From positions 1 to 64,000 of the forward strand of contig DATBFG010000063.1 of assembly GCA_036558645.1 (NCBI GenBank): a DNA stretch of 64,000 nt. The letters run 5' to 3'. Numbering within the stretch: position 1 is the stretch's first letter; the number at the start of each line of letters is the position of its first letter. The translations under genes were made by a program, and so were the position numbers. The notes under the pieces are model-generated. The model had not been told where the DNA came from, searched no databases, and was given only the letters and a program-made list of their open reading frames with translations. This DNA comes from DATBFG01 sp036558645. GTDB lineage: Bacteria; Acidobacteriota; Terriglobia; Terriglobales; Acidobacteriaceae. Positions 8,237-16,924 of the stretch are shown here, piece by piece.

Positions 8237-9424
8237 ATGACCAGCAACATGCACCATCAGGGCCCTCGCAAATTGATTTCCAATAAACTATCGCCGGCTA
8301 TCACCCTCGCGGTATACGCCGCGATCATGCTGACATCGACATTGGTCGCGTCGCCGCCGCTGCACGCGCAAACGTATCAGATACTTTACAACTTCAATCC
8401 TGCCGTTGATGGATCGACTAATCCACTTGGGCTGACTCGCGACGCGACCGGTAACATTCTTGGGGTAGCGGGGTCCAATCATGGAAGCGTGTTCAAACTA
8501 GATCTAACCAACCGCATGCTGACAACTCTTTACAGCTTTTCCGGCACTCCCGATGGGGATCACCCGCAAGACCCAGTCGTCCTGGATTCTGCGGGAAACA
8601 TTTATGGAACGACGCGTGGCGGTGGCGCCAACGGCTTGGGGGCAGTCTTCAAGATTGACCCAAATGGTGTGGAAACGATTCTGCATAGCTTCAATGGTAC
8701 GGATGGTCAAGTCCCTAACGGCTTGATTCGCGATCCTGCGGGGAACTTGTACGGCACCACGGTTGAAGGCGGCCTTCGTGGCAGCGGTGTCGTGTTTCGG
8801 ATCAACAAGTTCGGGGTCTATCAGACCTTGTACAAATTTACCGGGCCACCGGATGCTGCTCAGCCCTACGCTGGCCTGGTTCGCGACCCGGCGGGCAATC
8901 TGTACGGCACCACCGACACAGGTGGAGATTTTAGCAAGGGAACCATCTTCAAGCTGGCTCCGGATGGCACCGAGACCGTGCTGCATAGCTTCCCAGGAAA
9001 AGCGGGCGGTAACCGACCTTTTGCCGGACTTCTTCTAGACTCGGCGGGCAATCTGTACGGCTCAACCTTCGCCGGTGGAACTGGCCGGCTGGGAACGGTA
9101 TTCAAGCTGGACACCTCCGGTGTCTTTAGCATCCTGATCAATTTTAGTGGCGCCAATGGTGAAGAACCCGGTGAATTGGCCTTGGATGCAGCCGGCAATC
9201 TCTATGGCACCAGCTACAGAGGAGGCGGCCCGTTCGACGATGGAGTTGTGTTCAAGCTCGATCCCTCGGGCAATGAGACCGTGCTGCACAGCTTTGCGGG
9301 AAGACCCGATGGTAGTGGTCCCAGCGAGCGGCGTCCATTGGTGGCTTCAGATGGCACGATCATTGGCTCTACTGCTACAGGCGGCTTTTATGACGCTGGC
9401 ACGATTTTCCGGATCAAACCTTGA
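8237..9424 (+). CDS. exported GloVer-repeat protein, paralogue 1
   Basis: 395 residues from ATG at 8237, chosen because AAGGAGC lies 8 bases upstream and a signal sequence follows (MLTSTLVASPPLHAQ). The rest is tandem ~38-residue GloVer repeats: GNLYGTT..GG..GxGTVFKLxPxG..TVLHSF occurs about eight times, for example GNLYGTTVEGGLRGSGVVFR and GNLYGTTDTGGDFSKGTIFK. The repeat family (TIGR03803-like, choice-of-anchor) is typical of secreted or surface proteins in Acidobacteria and Verrucomicrobia and is predicted to form a beta-propeller-like fold. Function unknown. The next gene is a close copy. Confidence 0.85.
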   Translation: MTSNMHHQGPRKLISNKLSPAITLAVYAAIMLTSTLVASPPLHAQTYQILYNFNPAVDGSTNPLGLTRDATGNILGVAGSNHGSVFKLDLTNRMLTTLYSFSGTPDGDHPQDPVVLDSAGNIYGTTRGGGANGLGAVFKIDPNGVETILHSFNGTDGQVPNGLIRDPAGNLYGTTVEGGLRGSGVVFRINKFGVYQTLYKFTGPPDAAQPYAGLVRDPAGNLYGTTDTGGDFSKGTIFKLAPDGTETVLHSFPGKAGGNRPFAGLLLDSAGNLYGSTFAGGTGRLGTVFKLDTSGVFSILINFSGANGEEPGELALDAAGNLYGTSYRGGGPFDDGVVFKLDPSGNETVLHSFAGRPDGSGPSERRPLVASDGTIIGSTATGGFYDAGTIFRIKP

Positions 9425-9436
9425 CGCAGATGGCAC

Positions 9437-9482
9437 GGCCCGGTCTTGAGGACGTAAACAGGGCCGGGCCTGTCCCCTTTTC
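9437..9482 (+). terminator. possible intrinsic terminator
   Basis: Arms GGCCCGG (9437-9443) and CCGGGCC (9464-9470) with a 20-base loop are followed by TGTCCCCTTTT. The long loop makes it weak. Confidence 0.35.
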
Positions 9483-9539
9483 GTTAACCCAGGTCTGAGT
9501 CAAACGCCGAACTCATTGAGAAATCATGGAGCGCTCCTC

Positions 9540-10727
9540 ATGACAAGCAAGACGCATCACCACGGTCCTCTCAGATTGATTTCCGACATACGCACGCATG
9601 CTCTAACTTTCGCGAAATGCCTCGCGATCATGCTGACATCGACATTGGTCGCGTCGCCGCCGCTGCAAGCGCAGACCTATCAAATCCTCCACAACTTCGA
9701 CCCTTCCATGGATGGAGCCGGTCCAGCCGGGCTGACTCGTGACGCAGCGGGAAACATTATTGGAGTAACCGTGGATCGTCCCGATAAAGGAAGCGTGTTC
9801 AAGCTGGATTTAACGACCCGCCTGCTAACCACCCTCTACATCTTTACCGGCACTCCCGATGGGGATGAACCCTTCGACCCCGTCGTCTTGGATTCTGTGG
9901 GCAATATCTATGGTACGACAGCTGGCGGAGGCGCCAACGGCTTGGGCGCAGTCTTCAAGATTGACTCAAATGGTGTGGAAACGATTCTGCATAGCTTCAA
10001 CGGAACGGATGGTCAACACCCTAACGGCTTGATTCGCGATCCCGCAGGGAACCTGTACGGCACCACGGTGAGAGGCGGCATGCGTGGCAGCGGCGTCGTA
10101 TTCCGGATCAGCAAGTCCGGAGTCCATCGGACCTTGTACAAATTTACCGGGCCGGATGGTGCTCAGCCTTATGCTGGTCTGGCGCGGGACGCGGCGGGCA
10201 ATCTGTACGGCACCACCGACACCGGTGGAGATTACGGCAAGGGGACCATCTTCAAGCTGGCTCCGGATGGCGCGGAGACCGTGCTGCACATTTTCACGGG
10301 ACAGGCGGGCGGTAACCGACCTTATGCCCCTCTTCTCGTAGACTCTGCCGGGAATCTGTACGGCTCAACGCGCGCCGGTGGAACTGGCCGACTCGGAACC
10401 ATCTTCAAGCTGGACAACACCGGCCTCTTCAGCATCCTGATCAATTTTAGTGGCGCCAATGGCGAGGGCCCCGGATCAGCCTTGGCGATGGATGCAGCCG
10501 GCAATCTCTACGGCACCACCTCCTTAGGCGGGGGCATCTTCGATGCAGGAGTTGCGTTCAAGCTCGATCCCTCCGGCAACGAGACCGTGCTGCACAGCTT
10601 TGGGGAAAAACCCGATGGCCGGTTTCCCACCGGGCCTCTATTGTTGAGTCGGGATGGCACCATCATTGGCTCCACCGGCGGTGGCGGCCTTAACGGCGCT
10701 GGCACGATTTTCAGGATAAGACCTTGA
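9540..10727 (+). CDS. exported GloVer-repeat protein, paralogue 2
   Basis: 395 residues starting at ATG 9540 (MTSKTHHHGP), preceded by GGAGCGCTCCTC as in paralogue 1. The signal region MLTSTLVASPPLQAQ is nearly identical to that of the gene 115 bases upstream, and the repeats align blade for blade (GNIYGTTAGGGANGLGAVFK, GNLYGTTDTGGDYGKGTIFK). The pair therefore arose by tandem duplication that included the translation start region. Differences are spread through all repeats, so the copies have diverged and are not a recent assembly duplication. Role unknown; probably surface or secreted. Confidence 0.85.
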   Translation: MTSKTHHHGPLRLISDIRTHALTFAKCLAIMLTSTLVASPPLQAQTYQILHNFDPSMDGAGPAGLTRDAAGNIIGVTVDRPDKGSVFKLDLTTRLLTTLYIFTGTPDGDEPFDPVVLDSVGNIYGTTAGGGANGLGAVFKIDSNGVETILHSFNGTDGQHPNGLIRDPAGNLYGTTVRGGMRGSGVVFRISKSGVHRTLYKFTGPDGAQPYAGLARDAAGNLYGTTDTGGDYGKGTIFKLAPDGAETVLHIFTGQAGGNRPYAPLLVDSAGNLYGSTRAGGTGRLGTIFKLDNTGLFSILINFSGANGEGPGSALAMDAAGNLYGTTSLGGGIFDAGVAFKLDPSGNETVLHSFGEKPDGRFPTGPLLLSRDGTIIGSTGGGGLNGAGTIFRIRP

Positions 10728-10848
10728 CGCAGATGGCTCGGGCTTGGTTTCCGAATAGAGGCATGGCCCGGGTAATTACTACCGAGTGGTGATTCGGGGC
10801 TAGAATTCTGCATCTCATTCCTATGAGATCGTCCGATGGAATCCACCT

Positions 10849-11802
10849 ATGACAAACGTCCGAAGGGTCCCTCCATCTCTCTACATTATTCTTACGGTGT
10901 GCCTCTCCACGCTGGCTTGGTCCACTGATCGCAAGACTTATCCGATGGATATCCCTGCGAGCGGCCTCCAGTCCATCACATTCGATGTTCAGGAGGGCGA
11001 ATTCGTCCTGCGCGGAGACCCTGCTGTGCAGACGGTCAGCATGCGCGTTTCAATTGACCGCACATGGATCTTTCGTCTAGGCGAAGAAGGCATACTGCAG
11101 CGGCTAATCAAGATCACTGGCGAAGGAACCAACCAGCTCAAGGTCGTTACCGATATTCCTCATTCGCTAAGCAACTGGGGACGAGCTCAATATCCCATCG
11201 ACTTTGAGATTGTCGTGCCGGCAAGCCTTGCCCTCGACGTGATCGATACATCCGGCATTATTCGTATCTCAGGCATGAAAGCAGCCGTCGATATTCGCGA
11301 CGGCAGCGGGTCAATGTCCGTTTCTGATGTAGAAGGTCCAGTCACGATCACGAAAGACTCAGGCGATATCAAAGTCGCTCGCATCACCGGGAATACCAGG
11401 ATTTCGAGCAAGTCGGGGCAGATGAAGCTTCGCGAACTGGCAGCATTGGAAATAGACCAGTCGGATGGGAACCTCGATATCGCTCAGGTCGGGACATCCC
11501 GAGTGCACAACAATAGCGGCAACATTCGTGCGAACGGTATCGGCGGCCCTTTAACAATCGATGACGAGTCCGGGGAGATTCATGTGACCGACGCAAAGGA
11601 CGAAGTCACGATTCATGATACTTCCGGCCAAATACGTGTGTTAAGGGCAGGAAACGTCAACATTCAAGACACTTCGGGCGATATCACAATCGAGCAGGTA
11701 GCCAGCCTCGCTGTTTCGCAGAAAGAATCGGGGCAAGTCAAGGTCGCCGACGTGAGCGGGTCTGTGGAAGTCCCCTCAGGCATCGGAATGAAACGTCGAT
11801 AG
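10849..11802 (+). CDS. exported DUF4097-like beta-helix protein
   Basis: 317 residues with a signal peptide (LYIILTVCLSTLAWS). From about residue 120 it consists of short repeated strands with the pattern D(T/S)SG.I.V (VIDTSGIIRISG, KDSGDIKVARI, NNSGNIRANGI, DESGEIHVTDA, DTSGQIRVLRA, DTSGDITIEQV). This is characteristic of DUF4097/adhesin-head right-handed beta-helices. The N-terminal ~110 residues form a separate domain (FDVQEGEFVLRGDP). Members are periplasmic or surface proteins of unknown role. It is 121 bases after the second GloVer gene and convergent with the M16 pair. Confidence 0.8.
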   Translation: MTNVRRVPPSLYIILTVCLSTLAWSTDRKTYPMDIPASGLQSITFDVQEGEFVLRGDPAVQTVSMRVSIDRTWIFRLGEEGILQRLIKITGEGTNQLKVVTDIPHSLSNWGRAQYPIDFEIVVPASLALDVIDTSGIIRISGMKAAVDIRDGSGSMSVSDVEGPVTITKDSGDIKVARITGNTRISSKSGQMKLRELAALEIDQSDGNLDIAQVGTSRVHNNSGNIRANGIGGPLTIDDESGEIHVTDAKDEVTIHDTSGQIRVLRAGNVNIQDTSGDITIEQVASLAVSQKESGQVKVADVSGSVEVPSGIGMKRR

Positions 11803-11888
11803 CGGCGCGCGCGCCAACCGACTGAGACCTTGCCTCAAGCCTGATCTTGCATCCTCCCGGGGGCGCCGCCCGCCCTGTCAGAATTGTT

Positions 11889-13343
11889 CTACTTCACTTC
11901 TTGTCCTGCAGCCGCAGCCTTGTCTGCGGGTGGAGGTGGAATCGTGATGTCGACATTTGTCACTGAACCAAGCGTGCTGAGCGGCTTGTCGAAGTCGGCG
12001 TCGTTGCCAACGACGAGCACCGCAAATTTGTCTTTGTGTACGTACTTGCTCGCGACGCGCGCTACGTCCGCCGCTTGAACTTTCTCGATCCCGGTACGAT
12101 AGCGTTCAAGAAAGTCGGCTGGATACCCGTAGAATTCATAGGCCATTCGCTCCCGAAGAACTTTTTCAGGCGAATCGAAATTAAAGACGAACGAGTTCAG
12201 GATGGAATCCTTAGCGCGCTTGATTTCATCGTCTGAGAGCGGCTTCGTGCCCAGGTCGTCGATTTCCTGATAGATGCCCTGTATGGCCTCGATGGTCGAC
12301 TGACTCTTCGTGCCCATGACGATCCGTTGAACGCCCTGATGATCGAATGCGGTGCCGATTCCTCCACCCACTGAGTAGGCTAATCCCTTGCCGGTGCGTA
12401 AATGGCTGAACAGGCGTGAGGAGAAACCTCCGCCGAAAGCTTCGTTAAAGACTTCGATAGCGTAGTAGTCAGGGTTGTCACGAGTCGTGCCGGCAGCAAC
12501 CATGCGGATCGCCGACTGATTGACGTCACTCTTCTTGACGAGGTAATAGCCAGGTTTCGCCGGCTCAGGCGGGATGTTGGGTTTGGTCCAAGCGGCTCCT
12601 TTTTCCCATTTCCCGTACTCGGCGCGTAGTTTGGCTTCCATGGTAGCGGAGTCGAAGTCGCCAACGACTCCGAAAACAATGTTGTTGGGATGAACCCATT
12701 TCTTGTACCAGTTCAGCAAATCATCGCGCGTGATCGCGGCGGCCGTTGCGTATTCGGTGACGCGCGCATATGGATTTTTTGGCCCGTAAGCGAGTTTTGC
12801 TCCTTCGCGGCCGGAGATGCCGCCTATGTCGTCATTGCGACGTGAGATGGCATCGAATGTCTCATTCTTCGCAAGCTCGAGCTTCTCGCTGCGAAACTCA
12901 GGATTCCTCAGCAAGTCGTTAAAGACCTTGAATACGTCATCGAAATCAGCTTTCAGGCAGGAGAGGCCGATGGTCGTGGAATCCACGCCTCCATTCGTCT
13001 CTACCTTCGCAGCGCGTATTTCCAGGTAGTCGTCAAGTTGATCGCCGGTCTGCGTCTTCGTGCCGCCGGTTCGCCACACTTCTCCGTAGATATCGACAAG
13101 GCCCACCTTTTCTGCAGGCTCAAGCCTGGACCCGTCACGAATGCGCGCCAGCGCGTCGATGATGGGGAGTTCATGATCCTCTTGCAGGAAGATTACCATT
13201 CCGTTGGGCAACTGAATTCTTTTTGGTTCCTGCGGATGGAACGGATGCAGCGTCGGAATCGGAATCTGTTGCCAATCGGTTTGCGCCAGCGCAAAAGGTG
13301 CAATCAGCGTTACTGCGGCGATGAATATCAAAAGGCGCTTCAT
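11889..13343 (-). CDS. M16 peptidase-like subunit lacking the zinc motif
   Basis: 484 residues with a signal peptide (MKRLLIFIAAVTLIAPFALAQ). The fold is that of the M16 (insulinase/processing peptidase) family: RIQLPNGMVIFLQEDHELP at the N-terminus and the C-terminal half with LFSHLRTGKGLAYSVGGG, the conserved substrate-binding region. Where active members have HxxEH, this protein reads GLVDIYGEVWRTGGT, so it cannot bind catalytic zinc. In two-subunit M16B enzymes one subunit is catalytic and the other is inactive but needed. The upstream partner supplies HxxEH, and the start codon here overlaps its stop (ATGA at 13340-13343), indicating translational coupling and a 1:1 complex. Periplasmic. 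Confidence 0.9.
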   Translation of the reverse strand: MKRLLIFIAAVTLIAPFALAQTDWQQIPIPTLHPFHPQEPKRIQLPNGMVIFLQEDHELPIIDALARIRDGSRLEPAEKVGLVDIYGEVWRTGGTKTQTGDQLDDYLEIRAAKVETNGGVDSTTIGLSCLKADFDDVFKVFNDLLRNPEFRSEKLELAKNETFDAISRRNDDIGGISGREGAKLAYGPKNPYARVTEYATAAAITRDDLLNWYKKWVHPNNIVFGVVGDFDSATMEAKLRAEYGKWEKGAAWTKPNIPPEPAKPGYYLVKKSDVNQSAIRMVAAGTTRDNPDYYAIEVFNEAFGGGFSSRLFSHLRTGKGLAYSVGGGIGTAFDHQGVQRIVMGTKSQSTIEAIQGIYQEIDDLGTKPLSDDEIKRAKDSILNSFVFNFDSPEKVLRERMAYEFYGYPADFLERYRTGIEKVQAADVARVASKYVHKDKFAVLVVGNDADFDKPLSTLGSVTNVDITIPPPPADKAAAAGQEVK

Positions 13344-14857
13344 TGCTGACCTCCGGCGCCCGATGTTGGCGGCGTGTTTTGAATAATTCCAACGGTGCGA
13401 TTCGTGGGCACGAAAGTCTTATCTGCCACGCGCCGGATGTCAGCCTTCGTAACCTGATCGATGCGATCAACCTGCCGGAAGACCTCGCGCCAGTCGCCAA
13501 AGCGGGACTGGGCAAAGGCGAGCTGCTCGGCAAGGCCATCATTGTCAGCCAGGCCGCGAACCAGGTTGGCCTTAGCGCGCGTCTTGATCATCTTTAACTC
13601 TTCATCGCTTATGTCCTCGGTCTTCAGGCGCTCAATCTCGCTATGGATGGCGTCGGCTATCTCCTTATTAGTATGACCGGGTAGAGGGAAGGCGAAGAAG
13701 GCAAACAAGTGAGGGTACTTGTTGCCTGGGAATCCGGTGAATCCGGCCGAGACAGATGCGATTTTCTTGTCGCGAACGAGTGTGCGATACAGGCGCGAAG
13801 TACGGCCTTCAGACATCAGGTCGGCGATAGCGTCGTACACGGCGTCGTCTTTATCACGATAGTCGGGACGATGATACCCCTCAACGTAAACCGATTGCGA
13901 TGGGTCCATCAGGACGACAGTACGCTCCGAGTTCTGCGGCGGTTCTGCACTGGCTATGTCCTCAGGCTTCTCATGCGATGGAATGCGCCCAAAATACTTT
14001 TCGATGACGGGCATTGCCTCGGAGGCCTTCACGTCCCCGGCAATTGCCACTACCATGTTCGAGGGTACGTAATATTGATCAAAAAACTTCTGGGCGTCCG
14101 TAGCAGAAAATGCGTTCAGGTCAGACATATATCCCACCGTCGGACGATGATAGGGATGCGCTTGAAAAGCTGTTCCAATGAATTGTTCAATCAAGCGACC
14201 AATTGGCTGGCTGTCGGTGCGCATGCGGCGCTCTTCGATGACGACATTGCGCTCCTTGTAAAACTCCCGCATCACGGGATGAATAAAGCGCTCGGACTCT
14301 AAGTATGCCCACAACTCCAGGCGATTTTGCGGGAAGGAGTAGTGGTAGTCCGTGTTGTCGTCGTTCGTACTCGCATTCAATCCCTCGCCGCCGTTGCGCT
14401 CTACGATCTCGCCGAACTGATTGGCGATCACGTACTTGTCCGCATCTTTCAGCGCCTCATACCATGCCCTTTGAAGTTTCATTACCGTCATCTCATCGCG
14501 GCCGACACGCTTTTGCATTTCGAACATGTAGGCGGAGTAGGTTTGCTCGACCTTCTCGAGTGCGGCCTTTTCGGCAGCGTAATCCTTGGTGCCGATCTTG
14601 TCGGTGCCCTTAAACGCCATGTGTTCGAACATGTGGGCCAAACCCGTCTTGCCCATGGGATCCTGCACCGATCCGGCGTCCACCAGCGTGGTGAATGAAA
14701 AGACGGGCGCCTCAGGGCGTTCACAGATCACGATTGTCAATCCATTGTCGAGCTTCTTGACGGTTACACGCTTTTCAAAAGAAGCAAGGTCTTGGGCTGA
14801 CGCAAGGGCCGTGAGCAGCACGCCCGCGAACAGCAGCTTGGAGAAAAGGCGTTTCAT
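13340..14857 (-). CDS. M16 zinc peptidase, catalytic subunit, exported
   Basis: About 505 residues from ATG 14857, preferred because GGAGGT lies 5 bases upstream and a signal peptide follows (MKRLFSKLLFAGVLLTALASAQ). The longer upstream frame has neither. The zinc motif is H75-M-F-E-H79 (GLAHMFEHMAFKGT). The second metal glutamate should lie in the NGGEGLNASTNDDNTDYHY region ~75 residues on. The C-terminal half contains the usual M16_C core (YVPSNMVVAIAGDV). It probably degrades peptides in the periplasm together with the inactive subunit encoded immediately downstream. The two genes form an operon. Confidence 0.92.
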   Translation of the reverse strand: MKRLFSKLLFAGVLLTALASAQDLASFEKRVTVKKLDNGLTIVICERPEAPVFSFTTLVDAGSVQDPMGKTGLAHMFEHMAFKGTDKIGTKDYAAEKAALEKVEQTYSAYMFEMQKRVGRDEMTVMKLQRAWYEALKDADKYVIANQFGEIVERNGGEGLNASTNDDNTDYHYSFPQNRLELWAYLESERFIHPVMREFYKERNVVIEERRMRTDSQPIGRLIEQFIGTAFQAHPYHRPTVGYMSDLNAFSATDAQKFFDQYYVPSNMVVAIAGDVKASEAMPVIEKYFGRIPSHEKPEDIASAEPPQNSERTVVLMDPSQSVYVEGYHRPDYRDKDDAVYDAIADLMSEGRTSRLYRTLVRDKKIASVSAGFTGFPGNKYPHLFAFFAFPLPGHTNKEIADAIHSEIERLKTEDISDEELKMIKTRAKANLVRGLADNDGLAEQLAFAQSRFGDWREVFRQVDRIDQVTKADIRRVADKTFVPTNRTVGIIQNTPPTSGAGGQQ

Positions 14858-15069
14858 TGAACCTCCGGGACGATTGCAGCAAGCATGATGGGCAGAAATT
14901 TGAAGGTACGTTGGCACCGGGGAAGTTGTCAAACCGCCGCTGACGAAAAACCCCGCTGGATCAAGGAAATGGGTTGGTTCGGGAGCGGTCATGATGGGTG
15001 GAGTCGGCATCCAAAAGGGCCGTGCGATTTGTATACTTGATGCGCTTGTGACGTAGCACGAGAGGAATC

Positions 15070-16119
15070 GTGAGCAATCCTACCGTGGTTGAAGTCGGAG
15101 GCGAGAAGCTCAGCCTCACCAATCTGGACAAAGTCTTGTATCCCTCCACCGGTTTTACTAAGGGTGAGGTGATCGACTACTACGTGCGCATAGCGCCCGT
15201 CTTACTGCCGCATTTGAAGGGACGACCGCTCACCATGAAGCGCTATCCCGGCGGCGTAGATCAGGAATACTTCTACGAGAAGAATGCGCCGAAGCACCGC
15301 CCGGACTGGGTGGAAACCGTACCCATCTGGAGCGAGGGAAACAACCGCAATGTGAACTACATTCTGGTAAACGAGTTGCCGACCTTGGTATGGATCGCCA
15401 ATCTCGCGTCCCTGGAATTGCACCCCTCTCTTTCGCTGGGGAAGGACATCAACTGCCCCACGATGATTGTGTTTGATCTGGATCCCGGAGAGCCGGCAAA
15501 CATCGTTCAGTGCTCGCAAGTGGGGATCTGGCTGCGAGATATCTTTCAGCACTTCGGTCTTCAGAGTTTCGCCAAGACCTCCGGCTCGAAAGGGTTGCAG
15601 GTGTATGTCCCCCTGCACACTCCAACGAGCTATGACGAGACCAAGCCCTTCGCCAATGCGCTCGCAAGATTGCTCGAAAACGAGCATCGGGATTTGGTCG
15701 TATCGGACATGAAGAAGGCGTTGCGTGTTGGTAAGGTCCTGGTGGACTGGAGTCAGAACGACGAACACAAGACCACAATCGGTGTTTATTCACTCAGAGC
15801 ACGGGAACGACCGACGGTCTCCACCCCGGTCACATGGGAAGAAGTAGAACGAACTTTCAAGAAAAAGGATCCGAGCCTGATCGTGTTCGATGCCAAGCAG
15901 GTGCTTGAACGAGTCGAGAAGATGGGCGACCTGTTTGAGCCGGTGTTGACGCTGAAGCAACGGTTACCGAAGCTGACCGGCATCGAGAGCGCGACTGCAG
16001 AGGCCAGTAGGGAAGAGGTCGATCAAGAGGAAAAGCCTGTCCGCAAAGTTGCGGCGAAGCGTGCCAGCGGCTCTTCAGCAGGCGCGGGCAAGAAGAGGGC
16101 CTCGCGACGCAAGGTATAA
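15070..16119 (+). CDS. stand-alone LigD-type polymerase/primase domain protein
   Basis: 349 residues from GTG 15070 (GAGAGG upstream). It matches the LigD polymerase domain (archaeo-eukaryotic primase superfamily) that fills and extends ends in bacterial non-homologous end joining. Visible motifs are LTNLDKVLYPSTGFTKGEVI, MKRYPGGVDQEYFYEKNAP, the metal motif FDLDPGE at about residue 135, SGSKGLQVYVPL, and VDWSQNDEHKTTIGVYSLRA. There is no ligase or nuclease domain. The C-terminus ends in a Lys/Arg/Ala tail (AKRASGSSAGAGKKRASRRK) that may bind DNA. No Ku or ligase gene is in the window. A DUF72 gene follows 18 bases later. Confidence 0.9.
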   Translation: MSNPTVVEVGGEKLSLTNLDKVLYPSTGFTKGEVIDYYVRIAPVLLPHLKGRPLTMKRYPGGVDQEYFYEKNAPKHRPDWVETVPIWSEGNNRNVNYILVNELPTLVWIANLASLELHPSLSLGKDINCPTMIVFDLDPGEPANIVQCSQVGIWLRDIFQHFGLQSFAKTSGSKGLQVYVPLHTPTSYDETKPFANALARLLENEHRDLVVSDMKKALRVGKVLVDWSQNDEHKTTIGVYSLRARERPTVSTPVTWEEVERTFKKKDPSLIVFDAKQVLERVEKMGDLFEPVLTLKQRLPKLTGIESATAEASREEVDQEEKPVRKVAAKRASGSSAGAGKKRASRRKV

Positions 16120-16137
16120 TCCATCGCCGGTGGATTT

Positions 16138-16854
16138 ATGGCGCAATTGTTCGCGGGCACTTCAGGATGGGCGTATCCAAGCTGGAAGCCGGACTTCTAT
16201 CCGCAAAAGCTGGCGCAAGCAAAATTTCTGGGGCATTACTCCACGCAACTCAATGCCGTTGAAGTCAACTTTAGCTTCCGCCAGTTGATCAAAGAGACCA
16301 CTACTCAGAAGTGGATTGCCGAGACGCCGGAACACTTCTGCTTCAGTGTCAAAGCGCACCAGGTCATTACTCACATCAAGCGACTGAAGAACACGCAGGA
16401 TTTTGTCTCGCGTTTCATGAGTTCGATTGAGCCGCTGGCGCAGGTCGGTAAGCTTGGACCGGTCTTGTTTCAGCTTCCTCCTAATTTGAAAGCGGATGCA
16501 AAGTTGTTGGAAGAATTCCTCTCGACTCTGAGCCGCGGCCTGCGTGCGGCTTTTGAATTCCGCCATGACTCATGGTTCAACGAGGAAGTTTTTTCCTTAT
16601 TGAAAGCGTCAAATCGCGCACTATGCGTCGCCGAGACAGAGGAACGAAACACGCCGGACGTAGTCACGGCCGACTTCTGTTATTACCGTTACCGTAAACC
16701 TACCTACACAGGGGACGAGCGGAGCGCGATGGTTCGCCGCCTCCAAGAACATCGCAGTGAAGGCCGAGATGTCTATGCATACTTCAAGCATGAAGAGACA
16801 CCTCAAGGCGCAATGTATGCGGTGGAAGTCCTGAAAGAGATGCAGCAAACCTAG
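16138..16854 (+). CDS. DUF72 family protein (YecE-like)
   Basis: 238 residues, start ATG 16138. Typical DUF72 features include the opening FAGTSGWAYPSWKPDFYP, then STQLNAVEVNFSFRQL, HFCFSVKAHQVITH, LGPVLFQLPP, FEFRHDSWF and the C-terminal YAYFKHEETPQGAMYA. The family has a TIM-barrel-like fold and no proven biochemical function. It begins 18 bases after the LigD-type polymerase gene, so the two are almost certainly cotranscribed. DUF72 genes are often found near DNA-repair genes, which fits, but that is a weak hint. Confidence 0.88.
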   Translation: MAQLFAGTSGWAYPSWKPDFYPQKLAQAKFLGHYSTQLNAVEVNFSFRQLIKETTTQKWIAETPEHFCFSVKAHQVITHIKRLKNTQDFVSRFMSSIEPLAQVGKLGPVLFQLPPNLKADAKLLEEFLSTLSRGLRAAFEFRHDSWFNEEVFSLLKASNRALCVAETEERNTPDVVTADFCYYRYRKPTYTGDERSAMVRRLQEHRSEGRDVYAYFKHEETPQGAMYAVEVLKEMQQT

Positions 16855-16924
16855 TTCTTTGCGCGCAGTCTGGCACCTTTCCCACTACTTTTTCAGTGTC
16901 CGATAACAGTTCATACTAAGAAGG

